A stretch of 64,000 nucleotides of DNA from Pseudomonas profundi (GCF_008638305.1 NZ_VTPZ01000001.1:62001-126000); one strand, 5' to 3'; shown: positions 45,586 to 54,741, counted from the first letter of the stretch. The notes: generated by a model not told the origin, from the letters alone. Translations and numbers: made by a program.

Positions 45586-46971
45586 ATGCCGAAGGAAGCG
45601 AAAAGGTTATTTGATAAGCAGGTCGCGGCGCTGAAACAGCCCGGCCTGTACCCCGTAGGCGGCGACGTCCAGGGCTTAGCACTGAGAGTGACCGCCAAGC
45701 GCGGAAAAGGCGCGAGCGGTGTGGCGCGTTCGTGGGTACTGCGCTTGTCTACGGGAGAAACCCGCACCAGCCAGACGGGCAAGCCTTTTGCCGTTCGCCG
45801 CGATTTCGGGCTGGGCAGCTATCCCGAGATTAGCCTATCAGAAGCACGCCAGAAGGCAGCCGAGCTAAGAGCACTATACCGTTCGGGTGTTGATCCCGGC
45901 GCAGCGCGCAAAGCCGCCAAGGTCGAGCAGATAAAGCTACAAGCCAAGCGCCGGACGTTTAAGGATGTAGCGCACGAGTGCCACGGCTTGAGAACCGAAG
46001 AGTTTTCAAACCCCAAGCACGCCGCCCAATGGATCAAGACGCTTGAGAGTTACGCATTCCCAACTATCGGTGCACTGCCGGTTAGTGAGATTGAACCCAG
46101 CCATCTAGCCGACCTCCTCCGCCCTATATGGGTAGAAAAGCACGAGACCGCCACAAGGGTGCGCCAGCGCATCGGCAGCGTGCTTGATTTTGCCATTGCC
46201 AAGGAATTACGCCCAGGACCAAACCCCGCCGACATTAAAGGCCCGCTAGGCGAACAACTGCCGAAATCCAAAGGAGTGCGCAAAAAGTCTGGAGGCAAAA
46301 AGCACCATGCCCGCGTACCTGTGGAAGCTATGCCGCGTTTCCTGGCAGACCTCCGCACCCGGACAAGCATCAGCGCGAAGGCACTAGAGTTTGCCGTTCT
46401 GACCGCTGCCCGCTCCGGTGAAGTAAGGGGCGCAACATGGGGAGAGATCGACTTGGAAGCCCGCGTATGGCGACTGTCTGCGGAGCGAATGAAGGCCGAC
46501 CGCATACACAGGGTGCCTCTCTCTGACGCTGCTGTGGCGTTGCTGGAGTCCCTACCCCGTGGGCCTGACACGGCACTGGTGTTTACTAATAGCAAGGGTG
46601 GCGCGCTGTCTGATGCAACGCTGGGCAAAATGCTCAAAGACCTGCACGCCGCGAGCGTAGAGCGAGGCGGTGTAGGTTACGGCGACCCTGATCAACCGGG
46701 CCGCATTGCTACCCCACACGGCACAGCGCGTTCCAGCTTCAAGGATTGGAGCCGTAAGAGCACAGCCCGAGTTATGGCGAACGGCAACCGCTCCAGCTTC
46801 CCAGATGAATGGAGCGAGCTAGCGCTGGCACACATCAACAGCGATGAAACCAGAAGCGCCTATGCGCGGGATGAACTACTAGAAGAACGACGGGAGCTGA
46901 TGCAGACGTGGGCTGATTACTGCAAAGGCGCGAAGAGTGACAACGTGGTGGCCATTGGAGGGCAACGATGA
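45586..46971 (+). CDS. Tyrosine-type site-specific integrase
   Basis: 461 residues from the ATG at 45586 (MPKEAKRLFDKQVAALKQ) with GGGGA before it; a GTG eight codons earlier is possible. N-terminal DUF4102-type arm-binding domain (LALRVTAKRG...SWVLRLSTG, DFGLGSYPEISLSEARQKAAELRALYRSGVDPG). Catalytic region: TAARSGEVRGATWGEIDL (Arg I), TPHGTARSSFKDW (His-x-x-Arg) and SDETRSAYARDEL (Tyr). This is the P4-integrase group that uses tRNA 3' ends as targets, matching the tRNA-Ser repeats here. Confidence 0.95.
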   Translation: MPKEAKRLFDKQVAALKQPGLYPVGGDVQGLALRVTAKRGKGASGVARSWVLRLSTGETRTSQTGKPFAVRRDFGLGSYPEISLSEARQKAAELRALYRSGVDPGAARKAAKVEQIKLQAKRRTFKDVAHECHGLRTEEFSNPKHAAQWIKTLESYAFPTIGALPVSEIEPSHLADLLRPIWVEKHETATRVRQRIGSVLDFAIAKELRPGPNPADIKGPLGEQLPKSKGVRKKSGGKKHHARVPVEAMPRFLADLRTRTSISAKALEFAVLTAARSGEVRGATWGEIDLEARVWRLSAERMKADRIHRVPLSDAAVALLESLPRGPDTALVFTNSKGGALSDATLGKMLKDLHAASVERGGVGYGDPDQPGRIATPHGTARSSFKDWSRKSTARVMANGNRSSFPDEWSELALAHINSDETRSAYARDELLEERRELMQTWADYCKGAKSDNVVAIGGQR

Positions 46972-47501
46972 TGAATCTTGATAATTGGGGGCCTCACCCG
47001 GTAGACCTAGAAAACAATCAGCCAGCAGAGCTTGGTTTCGATATGGCTCCGTCGGTGTATAAAAACACTAATTGGATAGTAGCTATCGACGCTTGGGATC
47101 ACTGTGACTCCAGCATCCTAGAAGAAATGCTAAAGCGGCATCCTTTACCGTTTGAGTTACAACCTGTTATCGCCGGCATTGTTTCAGGTGCTCGAAAGCA
47201 AAGACGGAAGGCGGCCGCTAAGTTGAGGGTGCCAGCGGGGCATCGAATGTTTGTCGCTGGATTGTATGCGGAATTGAAGCGAAGCGTCATTGATACAACC
47301 CTAAAGCGCAAAAGTTGTAACGATTATCACGATGTAGCCGACGCCAAGGGTATAGAGGTCGCTGAATATCGGAAAGAGCTTCTGAGATATGCGGCGGACT
47401 TTAAAAACGAATGGGCTGAAAACGCTGGAATCAGCGTTGAGACGCTGGACAATATGGTTGATGAGATAAAACTCAAAATAAAAAATTACCCGAAAATTTA
47501 A
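46968..47501 (+). CDS. Hypothetical island protein
   Basis: 177 residues, start overlapping the integrase stop by 4 nt (ATGA). Sequence is soluble, basic in the middle (GARKQRRKAAAKLRVPAG), with a C-terminal helical stretch. No family recognised. The tight overlap with the integrase suggests cotranslation and a role in the island life cycle. Confidence 0.7.
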   Translation: MMNLDNWGPHPVDLENNQPAELGFDMAPSVYKNTNWIVAIDAWDHCDSSILEEMLKRHPLPFELQPVIAGIVSGARKQRRKAAAKLRVPAGHRMFVAGLYAELKRSVIDTTLKRKSCNDYHDVADAKGIEVAEYRKELLRYAADFKNEWAENAGISVETLDNMVDEIKLKIKNYPKI

Positions 47502-47531
47502 GAGGTTACGGCCCCTCAGGTAATACAGCGC

Positions 47532-47608
47532 CCTGTTGTGATACCTGACGCTTTTCGAGTGTCGAGAGTCTTAGCTATTGAATAGGAACCGTCGCAATTC
47601 ACAACAGG
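47532..47608. promoter_or_regulatory. Long-range inverted repeat in the leader of the early region
   Basis: CCTGTTGTGA (47532-47541) pairs with TCACAACAGG (47599-47608) across 57 nt, just before the small gene at 47619. It could be an operator pair or fold an RNA leader, like the immunity RNA region of P4 satellites (inference). Confidence 0.45.
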
Positions 47609-47618
47609 ACGGTTCAAC

Positions 47619-47891
47619 ATGAGCAATACAAACGCAGTTAGTCGCACTAAAGGGGCGGGCCACCGATGTGACCAGATGCAACGTGGTGTTACACCTCGTC
47701 GCAATGGAGTAATGCCAATGAACATCACATCACAACCCGCCGCTTTCACCGTGTGTCGCTCCATCGGGGGTGGTTCACACACGGTACCTCTCACCGCTGC
47801 ACACAACATGGCTGTGTCATTCAACAACATACCAACGCAGGGCGTTTCATATAGCCGCCTAGCGTATGTGTATAAGCGAGGCACGCTATGA
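47619..47891 (+). CDS. Small island protein (Ash-like?)
   Basis: 90 residues, start MSNTNAVSRTKGAGHRCDQ; core AAFTVCRSIGGGSHTVPLTAAHNMAVSF. Small proteins of this kind occur immediately before alpA in satellites and resemble the Ash/Icd-like group, but I am not certain of the assignment. It overlaps the alpA start by 4 nt. Confidence 0.55.
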   Translation: MSNTNAVSRTKGAGHRCDQMQRGVTPRRNGVMPMNITSQPAAFTVCRSIGGGSHTVPLTAAHNMAVSFNNIPTQGVSYSRLAYVYKRGTL

Positions 47892-48076
47892 AAGTTACAA
47901 CCGATCTAGTTACCCGTTATGTTTCTGATATTCAACTGGCAGAGATGTTCGCAGTTAGCCGCGCCACCATTTGGCGCTGGACTAAGGCGGGGAACCTGCC
48001 GGAACCTGTCAAGCTATCCCCTGGAACTACCCGCTGGCGCTTGGCTGATATTCAACAGTTGAACGGGGCCGCATAA
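47888..48076 (+). CDS. alpA: AlpA-family transcriptional regulator
   Basis: 62 residues; MerR-like helix-turn-helix: RYVSDIQLAEMFAVSRATIWRWTKAGNLPEPVKLSPGTTRWRLADIQ. Length and motif are typical of AlpA/P4 Vis proteins, which control excision and integrase expression in satellites. Confidence 0.9.
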   Translation: MKVTTDLVTRYVSDIQLAEMFAVSRATIWRWTKAGNLPEPVKLSPGTTRWRLADIQQLNGAA

Positions 48077-48077
48077 A

Positions 48078-48389
48078 ATGACCAACAAAAAGGCCACTTC
48101 CCGTAAAGAAAGCAGCCCTAAAAGTTCACCCTGTAAGTCTACCCTGCATCTCGATCAACTTAAAGTCGCCCTTCATGATGAGATGAGATATCGCGCCCAT
48201 ACTCTGCGCTTTGATCAGCTTCAAGAAATAGGCCGCCGTATGGGTTACACCCGAGCTGAAGTGATCGCCGCGATTAATGAGCATGTAGAGAGCGGAGTGT
48301 TTGAGTATGAAAACCGCATACTTACCGGGGGATCATTTTGCAGCCCTAACACCCGCGTTCTTGTGAAGTTGGCCGGGGGTGAAGAATGA
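48078..48389 (+). CDS. Hypothetical island protein
   Basis: 103 residues, one base after alpA. Lys/Ser-rich N-terminus, then a helical region ending in a possible DNA-binding helix (LQEIGRRMGYTRAEVIAAINEHVESGVF) that resembles a winged-helix turn. No named family recognised. Confidence 0.65.
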   Translation: MTNKKATSRKESSPKSSPCKSTLHLDQLKVALHDEMRYRAHTLRFDQLQEIGRRMGYTRAEVIAAINEHVESGVFEYENRILTGGSFCSPNTRVLVKLAGGEE

Positions 48390-48595
48390 GAACCACAAAT
48401 TCAACCGGCAAATACGGCAAGAAAACCTATGTCGGTGGTGACTTTTCCGTCCGCTTCCGTATGCGTAACGACAACAGCGTCGAGGCTCAATGGTCGCCGC
48501 GTGTGCCGACGGCGCATGAACTGGAAACGCTGGTTTCAACCTTTGAGTACACCAGCGCCTTGGTCACGTTCATCCGTGGGGAGGTGCAGCAATGA
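48386..48595 (+). CDS. Hypothetical island protein
   Basis: 69 residues, overlapping the preceding gene by 4 nt and the primase gene by 4 nt. Sequence MRTTNSTGKYGKKTYVGGDF with a short beta-rich stretch (FSVRFRMRNDNSVEAQW). No family recognised; it is kept because of the continuous overlaps. Confidence 0.6.
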   Translation: MRTTNSTGKYGKKTYVGGDFSVRFRMRNDNSVEAQWSPRVPTAHELETLVSTFEYTSALVTFIRGEVQQ

Positions 48596-50952
48596 GCGCA
48601 GCCAGTATAACCCCTGCCCACGTCAAATATACTGTATTTGGCAATAAAGCAGCGCTGTCCATGAGTGCTGTGGAGCAGTCCTGGGATAAATTCTGCAAGC
48701 AGCTTGAGGATCTCAAGCCGACGCACAAAGACAGCTCCAACTTAATTAAGTTCGCCTTATTCAGCGGGGAGAAAACCGAGCCGACCGCTAGCGGAAAGGG
48801 TGGATGCTTGCGGGCTGATAGCTTTGTAACTTGCATCACCGGCATTGAGGGTGACTATGACGGCGGTATTGTAACGCCTGAGCAGGCACGCGATTTACTA
48901 GAGCAGCACGGCATCAAAGGTGTGATTGTCACTAGTCACAGCCACACACCAGAGAAGCCCCGGTGGCGGGTCTACTGCCCGTTGAGCAAGTCTCATTCGC
49001 CTAATGACCGAACTCGTTTTATTCAGCGTTTGAACGGTGCCCTAGGAGGGATTCTAGCTGGCGAGTCGTTCACCCTAAGTCAGTCTTACTACGTGGGCCG
49101 CCCGCAGCATGGAGGGGAATATAAGGTGCTGCCCACCTGCCCTATCGACGAGTCTTGCATTGACGAGTTAGATGCGTTGGACGCTATCGCCATGGGCAAG
49201 ACGGGCAACACAGTGACCAGCGCTCGCACCGGCACTGGCGGCAAGCCGCGTAGAGAGATTCTTGAGCAGCTGCTCCAAGGCGAGGACGTGCATGGCAACG
49301 CGCTAGTTTTGGTCGGTAAATGGCTGGCGCGAGGCATGACGGATGATGAGATTCGCCTGCTCATGGAATCAACAGCGCCATATGTCGCCGAGCAGCGAGA
49401 CGCGGAACGTGCGGGTTGTTTGCTTGGATCTGAACTGCAACGAATGATCGACGGCGGACGGGCAAAGGGCTATGGCGAGAAAGCCTCACAGGGGAACAGG
49501 CAGGCGGCTGAAAGGTTAGCGTATGGAATCACTCAAAGCCTTTGCAGTGTTCTGGCAATCGACCCTGAGAAGGAGCCAGCGAAGGTAGAAAGCCTAGGAG
49601 TGGATCTGGACGTAATTCACGCTATCGTAACCGGTTGTTTTTGGTCCGGGGTGAAGGCCAAAGTTTTTATGCTCGGAGATGATGACGAATTGCTTCAATT
49701 CATAAAAGACGATGCCAGCGGATTTATCGTCAAACGGTTTGGCAATTACTTCAATGCTGAGGCGGTTGAGGCGTTGGCGTTGGACCTAGCAGCGAAGCAG
49801 GAACTAACAGATAGCAAAGCCGAAAAGCTGATTATGCGTGCGTGTGGCGTGCCAGGGAGCGCGATTATGCGTCATCTGAAATATCACAACCAACGCGACA
49901 GCCTAGAGTGGCGAGTGGATATGTTTGCAGAGCACAGCCGCATCGAAATCATTGAAGACAAAGTGCGCGTAATCCTGCGCCACAAGCCGCTTTTTGCTGG
50001 CGCACACATCCATGACGCTCGTGTGGTTCCTGATTATAGGGAACACTTCCCGCGCATAGATGACTTTATTGAACTGCTAGTGGCCGCACGCTTCGCGGGG
50101 GACCGGAAAAAGGCTTACTTATGGTTGTTCGCAGAAACCGATTGGGGCAAAGGAATTTTGCTAGGGGCATTGTCGCAGCTTGGGCTGGTCGTAAACCTTA
50201 GCGTCAAGGAAGTAGAAGCCATGTTTGAAGGCAGGCCGGTGGGACGTTCGCCGCTCGACTTCAAGCGTGCATTTATCCTAGCAATTGACGAGTTCAAAAC
50301 GGTAAAGGCTGAGTTGAAGCAGCTTCAATCGACGATTGAGCTTGCACCCAAGCACCAGCTGACGTCGAGCGTGGAGGTGTTCACTAAGTTGTTTTTGTCC
50401 GCCGAGAGCGTCGCCAGCTTGGTGGGTGAAAACGGCGTTGAAGATCAGTTTGCCAACCGCATGAGCATATTCCGCGAGCACGGCAGCATCGAGAAAAGAC
50501 CTCTGTTCAATGAAGTCGGCAAGAACGCATATAGAAACGCTATCGCTGATTACGTTGCTCAGAGGATTAACCATGCAGTGCATGAGCTACGCAAACTAGG
50601 GCGCGACGGGGCAACCAGGGAGGCGGATGCGGCAGTGACCAAATTCCACAAGCGATACGGGCTTGATACCGTCTATCAGCGTTTTTCGGAGTCTTTGCCA
50701 GACTTGGTACAGCAGTTCATGGCCTGGATAAAGAGCAACGAGATCATGTACTTGGTGAAGCATAGAGAAAATGTATATCTACTCTCACCGAACCTGACTA
50801 TAGACGAGTTCATAAGCAAAAACCTGACCCAATCGGAGGCGGGAGCAATGAGGCGGAAAAAGCCTGAGATCATTGATTTGATCAGCGTCGATGGAAAAGG
50901 TGTTCATTCATATCGAATACCTGCCCCCACAAAAGCTGTGATGATTGGATGA
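48592..50952 (+). CDS. Primase-helicase of the island
   Basis: 786 residues. The N-terminal part (~90-200) resembles the archaeo-eukaryotic-primase-like domain of phage/satellite replication proteins: IEGDYDGG (metal-binding acidic motif), VIVTSHSHTPEKPRWRVYCPLSKS and QSYYVGRPQ. The C-terminal part (~500-650) is a superfamily-3-like helicase: LWLFAETDWGKGILLGALSQL (Walker A-like, lacking the usual Ser/Thr after Lys) and AFILAIDEFKTVK (Walker B). A terminator and the GTAACC repeats follow, consistent with an adjacent origin. The start overlaps the previous gene. Confidence 0.8.
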   Translation: MSAASITPAHVKYTVFGNKAALSMSAVEQSWDKFCKQLEDLKPTHKDSSNLIKFALFSGEKTEPTASGKGGCLRADSFVTCITGIEGDYDGGIVTPEQARDLLEQHGIKGVIVTSHSHTPEKPRWRVYCPLSKSHSPNDRTRFIQRLNGALGGILAGESFTLSQSYYVGRPQHGGEYKVLPTCPIDESCIDELDALDAIAMGKTGNTVTSARTGTGGKPRREILEQLLQGEDVHGNALVLVGKWLARGMTDDEIRLLMESTAPYVAEQRDAERAGCLLGSELQRMIDGGRAKGYGEKASQGNRQAAERLAYGITQSLCSVLAIDPEKEPAKVESLGVDLDVIHAIVTGCFWSGVKAKVFMLGDDDELLQFIKDDASGFIVKRFGNYFNAEAVEALALDLAAKQELTDSKAEKLIMRACGVPGSAIMRHLKYHNQRDSLEWRVDMFAEHSRIEIIEDKVRVILRHKPLFAGAHIHDARVVPDYREHFPRIDDFIELLVAARFAGDRKKAYLWLFAETDWGKGILLGALSQLGLVVNLSVKEVEAMFEGRPVGRSPLDFKRAFILAIDEFKTVKAELKQLQSTIELAPKHQLTSSVEVFTKLFLSAESVASLVGENGVEDQFANRMSIFREHGSIEKRPLFNEVGKNAYRNAIADYVAQRINHAVHELRKLGRDGATREADAAVTKFHKRYGLDTVYQRFSESLPDLVQQFMAWIKSNEIMYLVKHRENVYLLSPNLTIDEFISKNLTQSEAGAMRRKKPEIIDLISVDGKGVHSYRIPAPTKAVMIG

Positions 50953-50960
50953 TCACACTA

Positions 50961-50982
50961 CCCCGCTCTGGCGGGGTTTTTT
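50961..50982 (+). terminator. Rho-independent terminator after the primase gene
   Basis: CCCCG-CTCTGG-CGGGG stem followed by seven T residues, 9 nt after the stop codon. Confidence 0.9.
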
Positions 50983-51259
50983 GTAACCATGTAACCGGCT
51001 GTAACCAGCGAAAACCGGGCTTTGGTTACACGCTGAAAGGCCCGTTCTAGAGCGCTTAAAGCAGTATTTGTAACCATGTAACCGCCATTTACTGTATTTC
51101 TCAATTTTCAAAAAATCAGGTGATAAAAAGTAGGAGAAGGGTAAAGCGTAAAACCGTGGTTACACGGTTACATTTCACCCCGCAAAGCGTCTATCTCGGG
51201 GGTTTCAGGGCGTAACCAGAATCAGTTTATGCGCGGTTACACCTGGTTACGGCGGTTAC
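50983..51259. repeat. Iteron-like GTAACC cluster, candidate satellite origin
   Basis: Twelve copies of GTAACC or its complement GGTTAC in 277 bp (six forward: 50983, 50991, 51001, 51070, 51078, 51212; six reverse: 51024, 51158, 51166, 51235, 51245, 51254). Two identical GTAACCATGTAACCG blocks (50983 and 51070) occur, and an AT-rich stretch lies between. It lies between primase and terminase genes. Confidence 0.7.
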
Positions 51260-51524
51260 ATCCCAATTGCTTTTAACTTTCACATTCCATCTGAAATGTT
51301 TGTGGCGATCATCGCTTGAATATCAGCCCCACGAATCACCCATTTTCAGGCCCCTACCCCACTAAAAGCGAAACGGCAGACACTTACTCCGCCGTCGCGC
51401 TACAAGCCGCGCACCTTATAGCCTAAAGCCGTTCTGTTACCAACAAAAAAACCAACATAAAGTAAAAAAAAGGGCTAGAATGGAACCTAGATAGGCAGCA
51501 GATACACCACTTATAGGCCCGAAT
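51260..51524. other. Untranslated region before the terminase genes
   Basis: About 265 bp, AT-rich at the right end. A TAGAAT hexamer near 51475-51480 could be the -10 of the late promoter. No gene seen. Confidence 0.4.
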
Positions 51525-51884
51525 ATGTCCAAACTCAGCACCCCGCCCGACAAGTTCTCGCAAGGCTGGCTTGACCAGCTCGACGGCAGGACTGGTATTG
51601 CCCAGGTTATGCGCGAAAGGTGGCAGGCGCTAACTGATGATCTTGGGGGCGCGTCTCGCCTGTCGTACCAGCAACGCAGCCTAGTCAGTCGCGCTTTGTG
51701 GTTGGAGCATCACCTGATCGAGCAGGAGCGGACCCTAGCCAATGGCGGTGATTTTGATTCTGGGAAATGGGTTCAGGCTTGTAACTCATTGCAGTCGATA
51801 TTCTCAAAGCTGGGCCTTGATCGCCAAGCGCGTGACGTGCCAGACCTTGCGGCCTTCCTTAGCGCCAAGCAGGCCAAGCAGTGA
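51525..51884 (+). CDS. Putative terminase small subunit
   Basis: 119 residues, mostly helical (GWLDQLDGRTGIAQVMRERWQALTDDLGG, SYQQRSLVSRALWLEHHLIEQE). Position directly before, and 4 nt overlapping, the large terminase is the main support. It would recognise the packaging site of the island or a helper phage. Confidence 0.6.
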   Translation: MSKLSTPPDKFSQGWLDQLDGRTGIAQVMRERWQALTDDLGGASRLSYQQRSLVSRALWLEHHLIEQERTLANGGDFDSGKWVQACNSLQSIFSKLGLDRQARDVPDLAAFLSAKQAKQ

Positions 51885-53275
51885 GCGTTTCAATCATCGA
51901 CGCTATGACTGACCCGGCATTGTTCGGGAATCAGTATGGCTCCGATAGCTGGGCTAACTGGCGTCATTTGCTGGCTGGGTTCTATGGATTGCCTACTGAT
52001 GCCGAGGTATTCCGCGCCCTGACCCAGCGCGAGCCGTTGACCACTCCCGCTGATGACCTCGCCCTTGTGGTCGGTAGGAGGGGCGGAAAATCTGCTATCG
52101 CGGCCTTGCTGGCAGTCTATGAGGCAGTGTTTCGTGACCACCGGGCCAAGCTGGCACCGGGTGAAGTCGCAACGGTAATGATCATTGCCGCTGACCGGAA
52201 GCAGGCCCGCGCCGTTATGCGCTACGTTCGGGGCTTGCTCGAAAACCCTATGCTGGCCCGCTTGGTTTGGCGTGATCAGGCTGAATCAATCGAGCTGACC
52301 AATCGTTGCGCCATCGAGATCATGACCGCCACGCACAGAGGCACCCGAGGGTATAGCGCGGCTTGCGTGATTTGCGACGAAATCGCCTTTTGGCACTCAG
52401 ACGGGGCTAATCCTGACTCAGACATAATCGCGGCAATTCGCCCATCACTGGCTACCTTGGGTGGCAAGCTTATTGCATTGAGCAGCCCGTATGCGCGTCG
52501 GGGCTGGCTGTGGTCCACCTATAAGCGCCACTTTGGCCGCGCCTCTAGCCGTGTGTTGGTAGCCCAGGCACCTAGTAGGATGATGAATCCTGACCTCCCT
52601 CAGCATATTGTCGATGACGCACGCGCAGAAGATCCCCTTTCTTGTGCTGCCGAGTTCGATGCTCAGTTCAGGTCCGACGTCGAGTCGTACGTTTCCATTG
52701 AAGCCGTGGAAGCCTGCACACGCCCTAGCCCGCTAGAGCTACCCAAGTGCAGGGGCCAGCGTTACATGGCCTTCACCGATCCTAGCGGCGGGGTTGCTGA
52801 CGCCTTCACGCTCGCCATTGCCCACCTTGAAGATGAGACGGTTGTGATCGACTGCACCCGCAGCCGGAAGCCCCCATTCAGCCCTGAATCAGTCGTTGCC
52901 GAGTTCTGCGGAGTACTGGAGGCATACGGCATTCGCGAAGTTCGCGGGGATGCCTACGCCGGGGAGTGGCCACGGGAGCAGTTCGCCAAGCGCGGTATCA
53001 GGTACAACCGTTCCGAGATGGCCCGTTCTGGCCTCTATCAAAGCTTCCTGCCGATGCTCAATTCAGGCCGCGTCGAGCTACCCCCAAACGATCAGATAGC
53101 CCGTGAACTTGTGGGGCTTGAGCGCCGCACCTCCCGCGCTGGCAAAGACATCATCGACCACGCCCCGAACAGCGGAGCGCATGACGACTTGGCAAACGCC
53201 GTTGCCGGTGTGGCCGTTCACTGCAAAACATACCGCACGCCCATCGCATCAGCGCCCGTGCGTTTCGTTGGCTAA
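51881..53275 (+). CDS. Phage terminase large subunit
   Basis: 464 residues. ATPase: Walker A LVVGRRGGKSAIAALLAVY, Walker B SAACVICDEIAFW, coupling motif LIALSSPYARRGWLW. Nuclease domain: YMAFTDPSGGVADAFTLAIAHL (first acidic residue), EVRGDAYAGEWPREQFAKRG and NSGAHDDLANAVAG with the final Asp pair. All motifs of a functional packaging motor appear intact. In a capsid-less island it presumably acts on the island DNA using a helper phage procapsid, or redirects a helper. Confidence 0.93.
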   Translation: MSVSIIDAMTDPALFGNQYGSDSWANWRHLLAGFYGLPTDAEVFRALTQREPLTTPADDLALVVGRRGGKSAIAALLAVYEAVFRDHRAKLAPGEVATVMIIAADRKQARAVMRYVRGLLENPMLARLVWRDQAESIELTNRCAIEIMTATHRGTRGYSAACVICDEIAFWHSDGANPDSDIIAAIRPSLATLGGKLIALSSPYARRGWLWSTYKRHFGRASSRVLVAQAPSRMMNPDLPQHIVDDARAEDPLSCAAEFDAQFRSDVESYVSIEAVEACTRPSPLELPKCRGQRYMAFTDPSGGVADAFTLAIAHLEDETVVIDCTRSRKPPFSPESVVAEFCGVLEAYGIREVRGDAYAGEWPREQFAKRGIRYNRSEMARSGLYQSFLPMLNSGRVELPPNDQIARELVGLERRTSRAGKDIIDHAPNSGAHDDLANAVAGVAVHCKTYRTPIASAPVRFVG

Positions 53276-53290
53276 CCCGAGGAAATACCC

Positions 53291-54052
53291 ATGAATGACG
53301 ATATGAACCAACAATTTACACGACCCAAAGCACCCACACTGCCAACGCTGGCCCGCTCAGTGAACCTGATGGCACCTGAGAGCCACGCCCGTGAGCTGAA
53401 AGCCCTGGCGGGAGATATGGCTAACGATCCTGCGATCAACAGCGCCCTAGCCGCTCAGGCTGGAATGGTGCGAGGCCTTGCCGCTCTGGAGGACGTTCGC
53501 AAAAACAAGCACCCCGCTAGCACCGCATCCCAGCATCTGAACAAGGCAGCAGACGCCTATCAGCGCCTGATCAAAGCCAATGCCGCCCGCTCAGATCAGG
53601 CCCGCAGCCAGATTCGCAGCCGGAGAATGTCCCTTGAAGCTGAGCTTGCCCAACGTCTAGGACTGACCGTTTCGGGTGACAGCACAGAGATTCGCCAAGC
53701 CCTGCGCAGCATGACCAGCGAAGAGCGCGGCAAAGCCGTGCAAGCCGCTATCGAATCGCGGGACGGCGCCGTTCTGGCCGCTGTGTTCGGAGGGAGGCAG
53801 ATAACCACGGGCTTTACTGATGTACAGCGTGACAGCTTCCGCCGTCGTGCCGAGCAACTGCACGCGCCCGAACTGCTGGCGCTGCGCCAAGCATTGGACA
53901 AAGCCGAGGCGCTGGTTTGCAACGCTTTTGATGACCTAACGATGATGGATGAGGCCGTTGCAGGCGCGCCAAGTGTCCGCACAGAGTTTGAACGTCAATC
54001 AGCTGCACATGATGACGCCATGCTTGCGCTGGCTCGCACCCTAGACCAATGA
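53291..54052 (+). CDS. Hypothetical late-region protein, helical
   Basis: 253 residues with GAGGA before the ATG. Almost wholly helical and charged (LRSMTSEERGKAVQAAIESRDGAVLAAVFGG, FRRRAEQLHAPELLALRQALDKAEALV), lacking signal or membrane segments. It could be a scaffold- or capsid-size-modifying protein by position after the terminase, but nothing proves it. Confidence 0.6.
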   Translation: MNDDMNQQFTRPKAPTLPTLARSVNLMAPESHARELKALAGDMANDPAINSALAAQAGMVRGLAALEDVRKNKHPASTASQHLNKAADAYQRLIKANAARSDQARSQIRSRRMSLEAELAQRLGLTVSGDSTEIRQALRSMTSEERGKAVQAAIESRDGAVLAAVFGGRQITTGFTDVQRDSFRRRAEQLHAPELLALRQALDKAEALVCNAFDDLTMMDEAVAGAPSVRTEFERQSAAHDDAMLALARTLDQ

Positions 54053-54264
54053 CCACCGCATCCACTTATGCGCGCAAGGTGGCAGGCGATGGGGCGAAAG
54101 CCCCCGAACCTGTAAGGCTTTGCCGTCACGCACCCGGCTGCACGCCATACGCCGCGATTGTGGGCCGTCGCCAAGTGCTACGCCGCCACAACGAAACCCT
54201 ACCCGCCTTCCTGGCTCGCATTGAGACCATGCACCATGACGCCACTTCAACGCCGACAGCTTAA
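54049..54264 (+). CDS. Small hypothetical island protein
   Basis: 71 residues, overlapping the previous gene by 4 nt (ATGA). Contains CRHAPGCTPYAAIVGRRQ, with two Cys and a His that could bind metal. No family recognised. Confidence 0.5.
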   Translation: MTTASTYARKVAGDGAKAPEPVRLCRHAPGCTPYAAIVGRRQVLRRHNETLPAFLARIETMHHDATSTPTA

Positions 54265-54406
54265 TTACCGGCGGGATCTCGTGCGCCGCTGGCTTAGAGC
54301 TACCGGGGATGACCGTGTACGCCTGAATGACCTGGTGGAAGCTAACGAGTGGAAGCCGGGGCAGCTTGCGGAGCTGATGGAGTCTGTACGGCAGGAGCTG
54401 GAGTGA
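54236..54406 (+). CDS. Small hypothetical island protein
   Basis: 56 residues from the ATG at 54236 (MTPLQRRQLNYRRDLVRRWL). Helical, basic N-terminal half, acidic C-terminus (LNDLVEANEWKPGQLAELMESV). It overlaps the preceding gene by 29 nt and the next by 1 nt. Not recognised. Confidence 0.5.
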   Translation: MTPLQRRQLNYRRDLVRRWLRATGDDRVRLNDLVEANEWKPGQLAELMESVRQELE

Positions 54407-54696
54407 TGGAACTGGACGATATCGACAACGATCAGCAGCCCGAGCCGGGAAGCCCTGAGCTTGATTTGTGGATTGCCGCGCTTAGCCAATATCTAAGCGA
54501 TGCGCGCAAATACTATGAAGGCACCACGTCATGGAGCGCACCAGCAGGATCGGCAAGGGAGGCGCTGCAAGACCTGCTGTGTGAAGGCCCGATACTCAGG
54601 CGCCTATGCGGCTTCGCGGGTGTAGATCCGCATTGGGTACGAGAGAAGTTTATGGAATCGCTGCCAGAAATGGCGAATTTCGATAAGACCGGATAA
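54406..54696 (+). CDS. Small hypothetical island protein
   Basis: 96 residues; the ATG overlaps the previous stop (TGATG). Acidic start MELDDIDNDQQPEPGSPELD, then LWIAALSQYLSDARKYY and LLCEGPILRRLCGFAGVDPHWVREKF, which look like a helical DNA- or protein-binding module of phage late regions. Last gene of the island; a terminator follows. Confidence 0.6.
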   Translation: MELDDIDNDQQPEPGSPELDLWIAALSQYLSDARKYYEGTTSWSAPAGSAREALQDLLCEGPILRRLCGFAGVDPHWVREKFMESLPEMANFDKTG

Positions 54697-54700
54697 TAAA

Positions 54701-54741
54701 AAACGCCCCAATCAGATCGAAACCTAATGTGGGGCGCTTTG
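54701..54741 (+). terminator. Rho-independent terminator at the end of the island late operon
   Basis: ACGCCCCA arm pairs with TGGGGCG across ~19 nt, followed by CTTTG; A run on the 5' side gives possible two-way action. Confidence 0.7.

Noticed and set aside
47516-47884. 122-codon minus-strand frame in the island
   Set aside because: Opposite to the alpA-linked gene chain, no ribosome site; likely chance.
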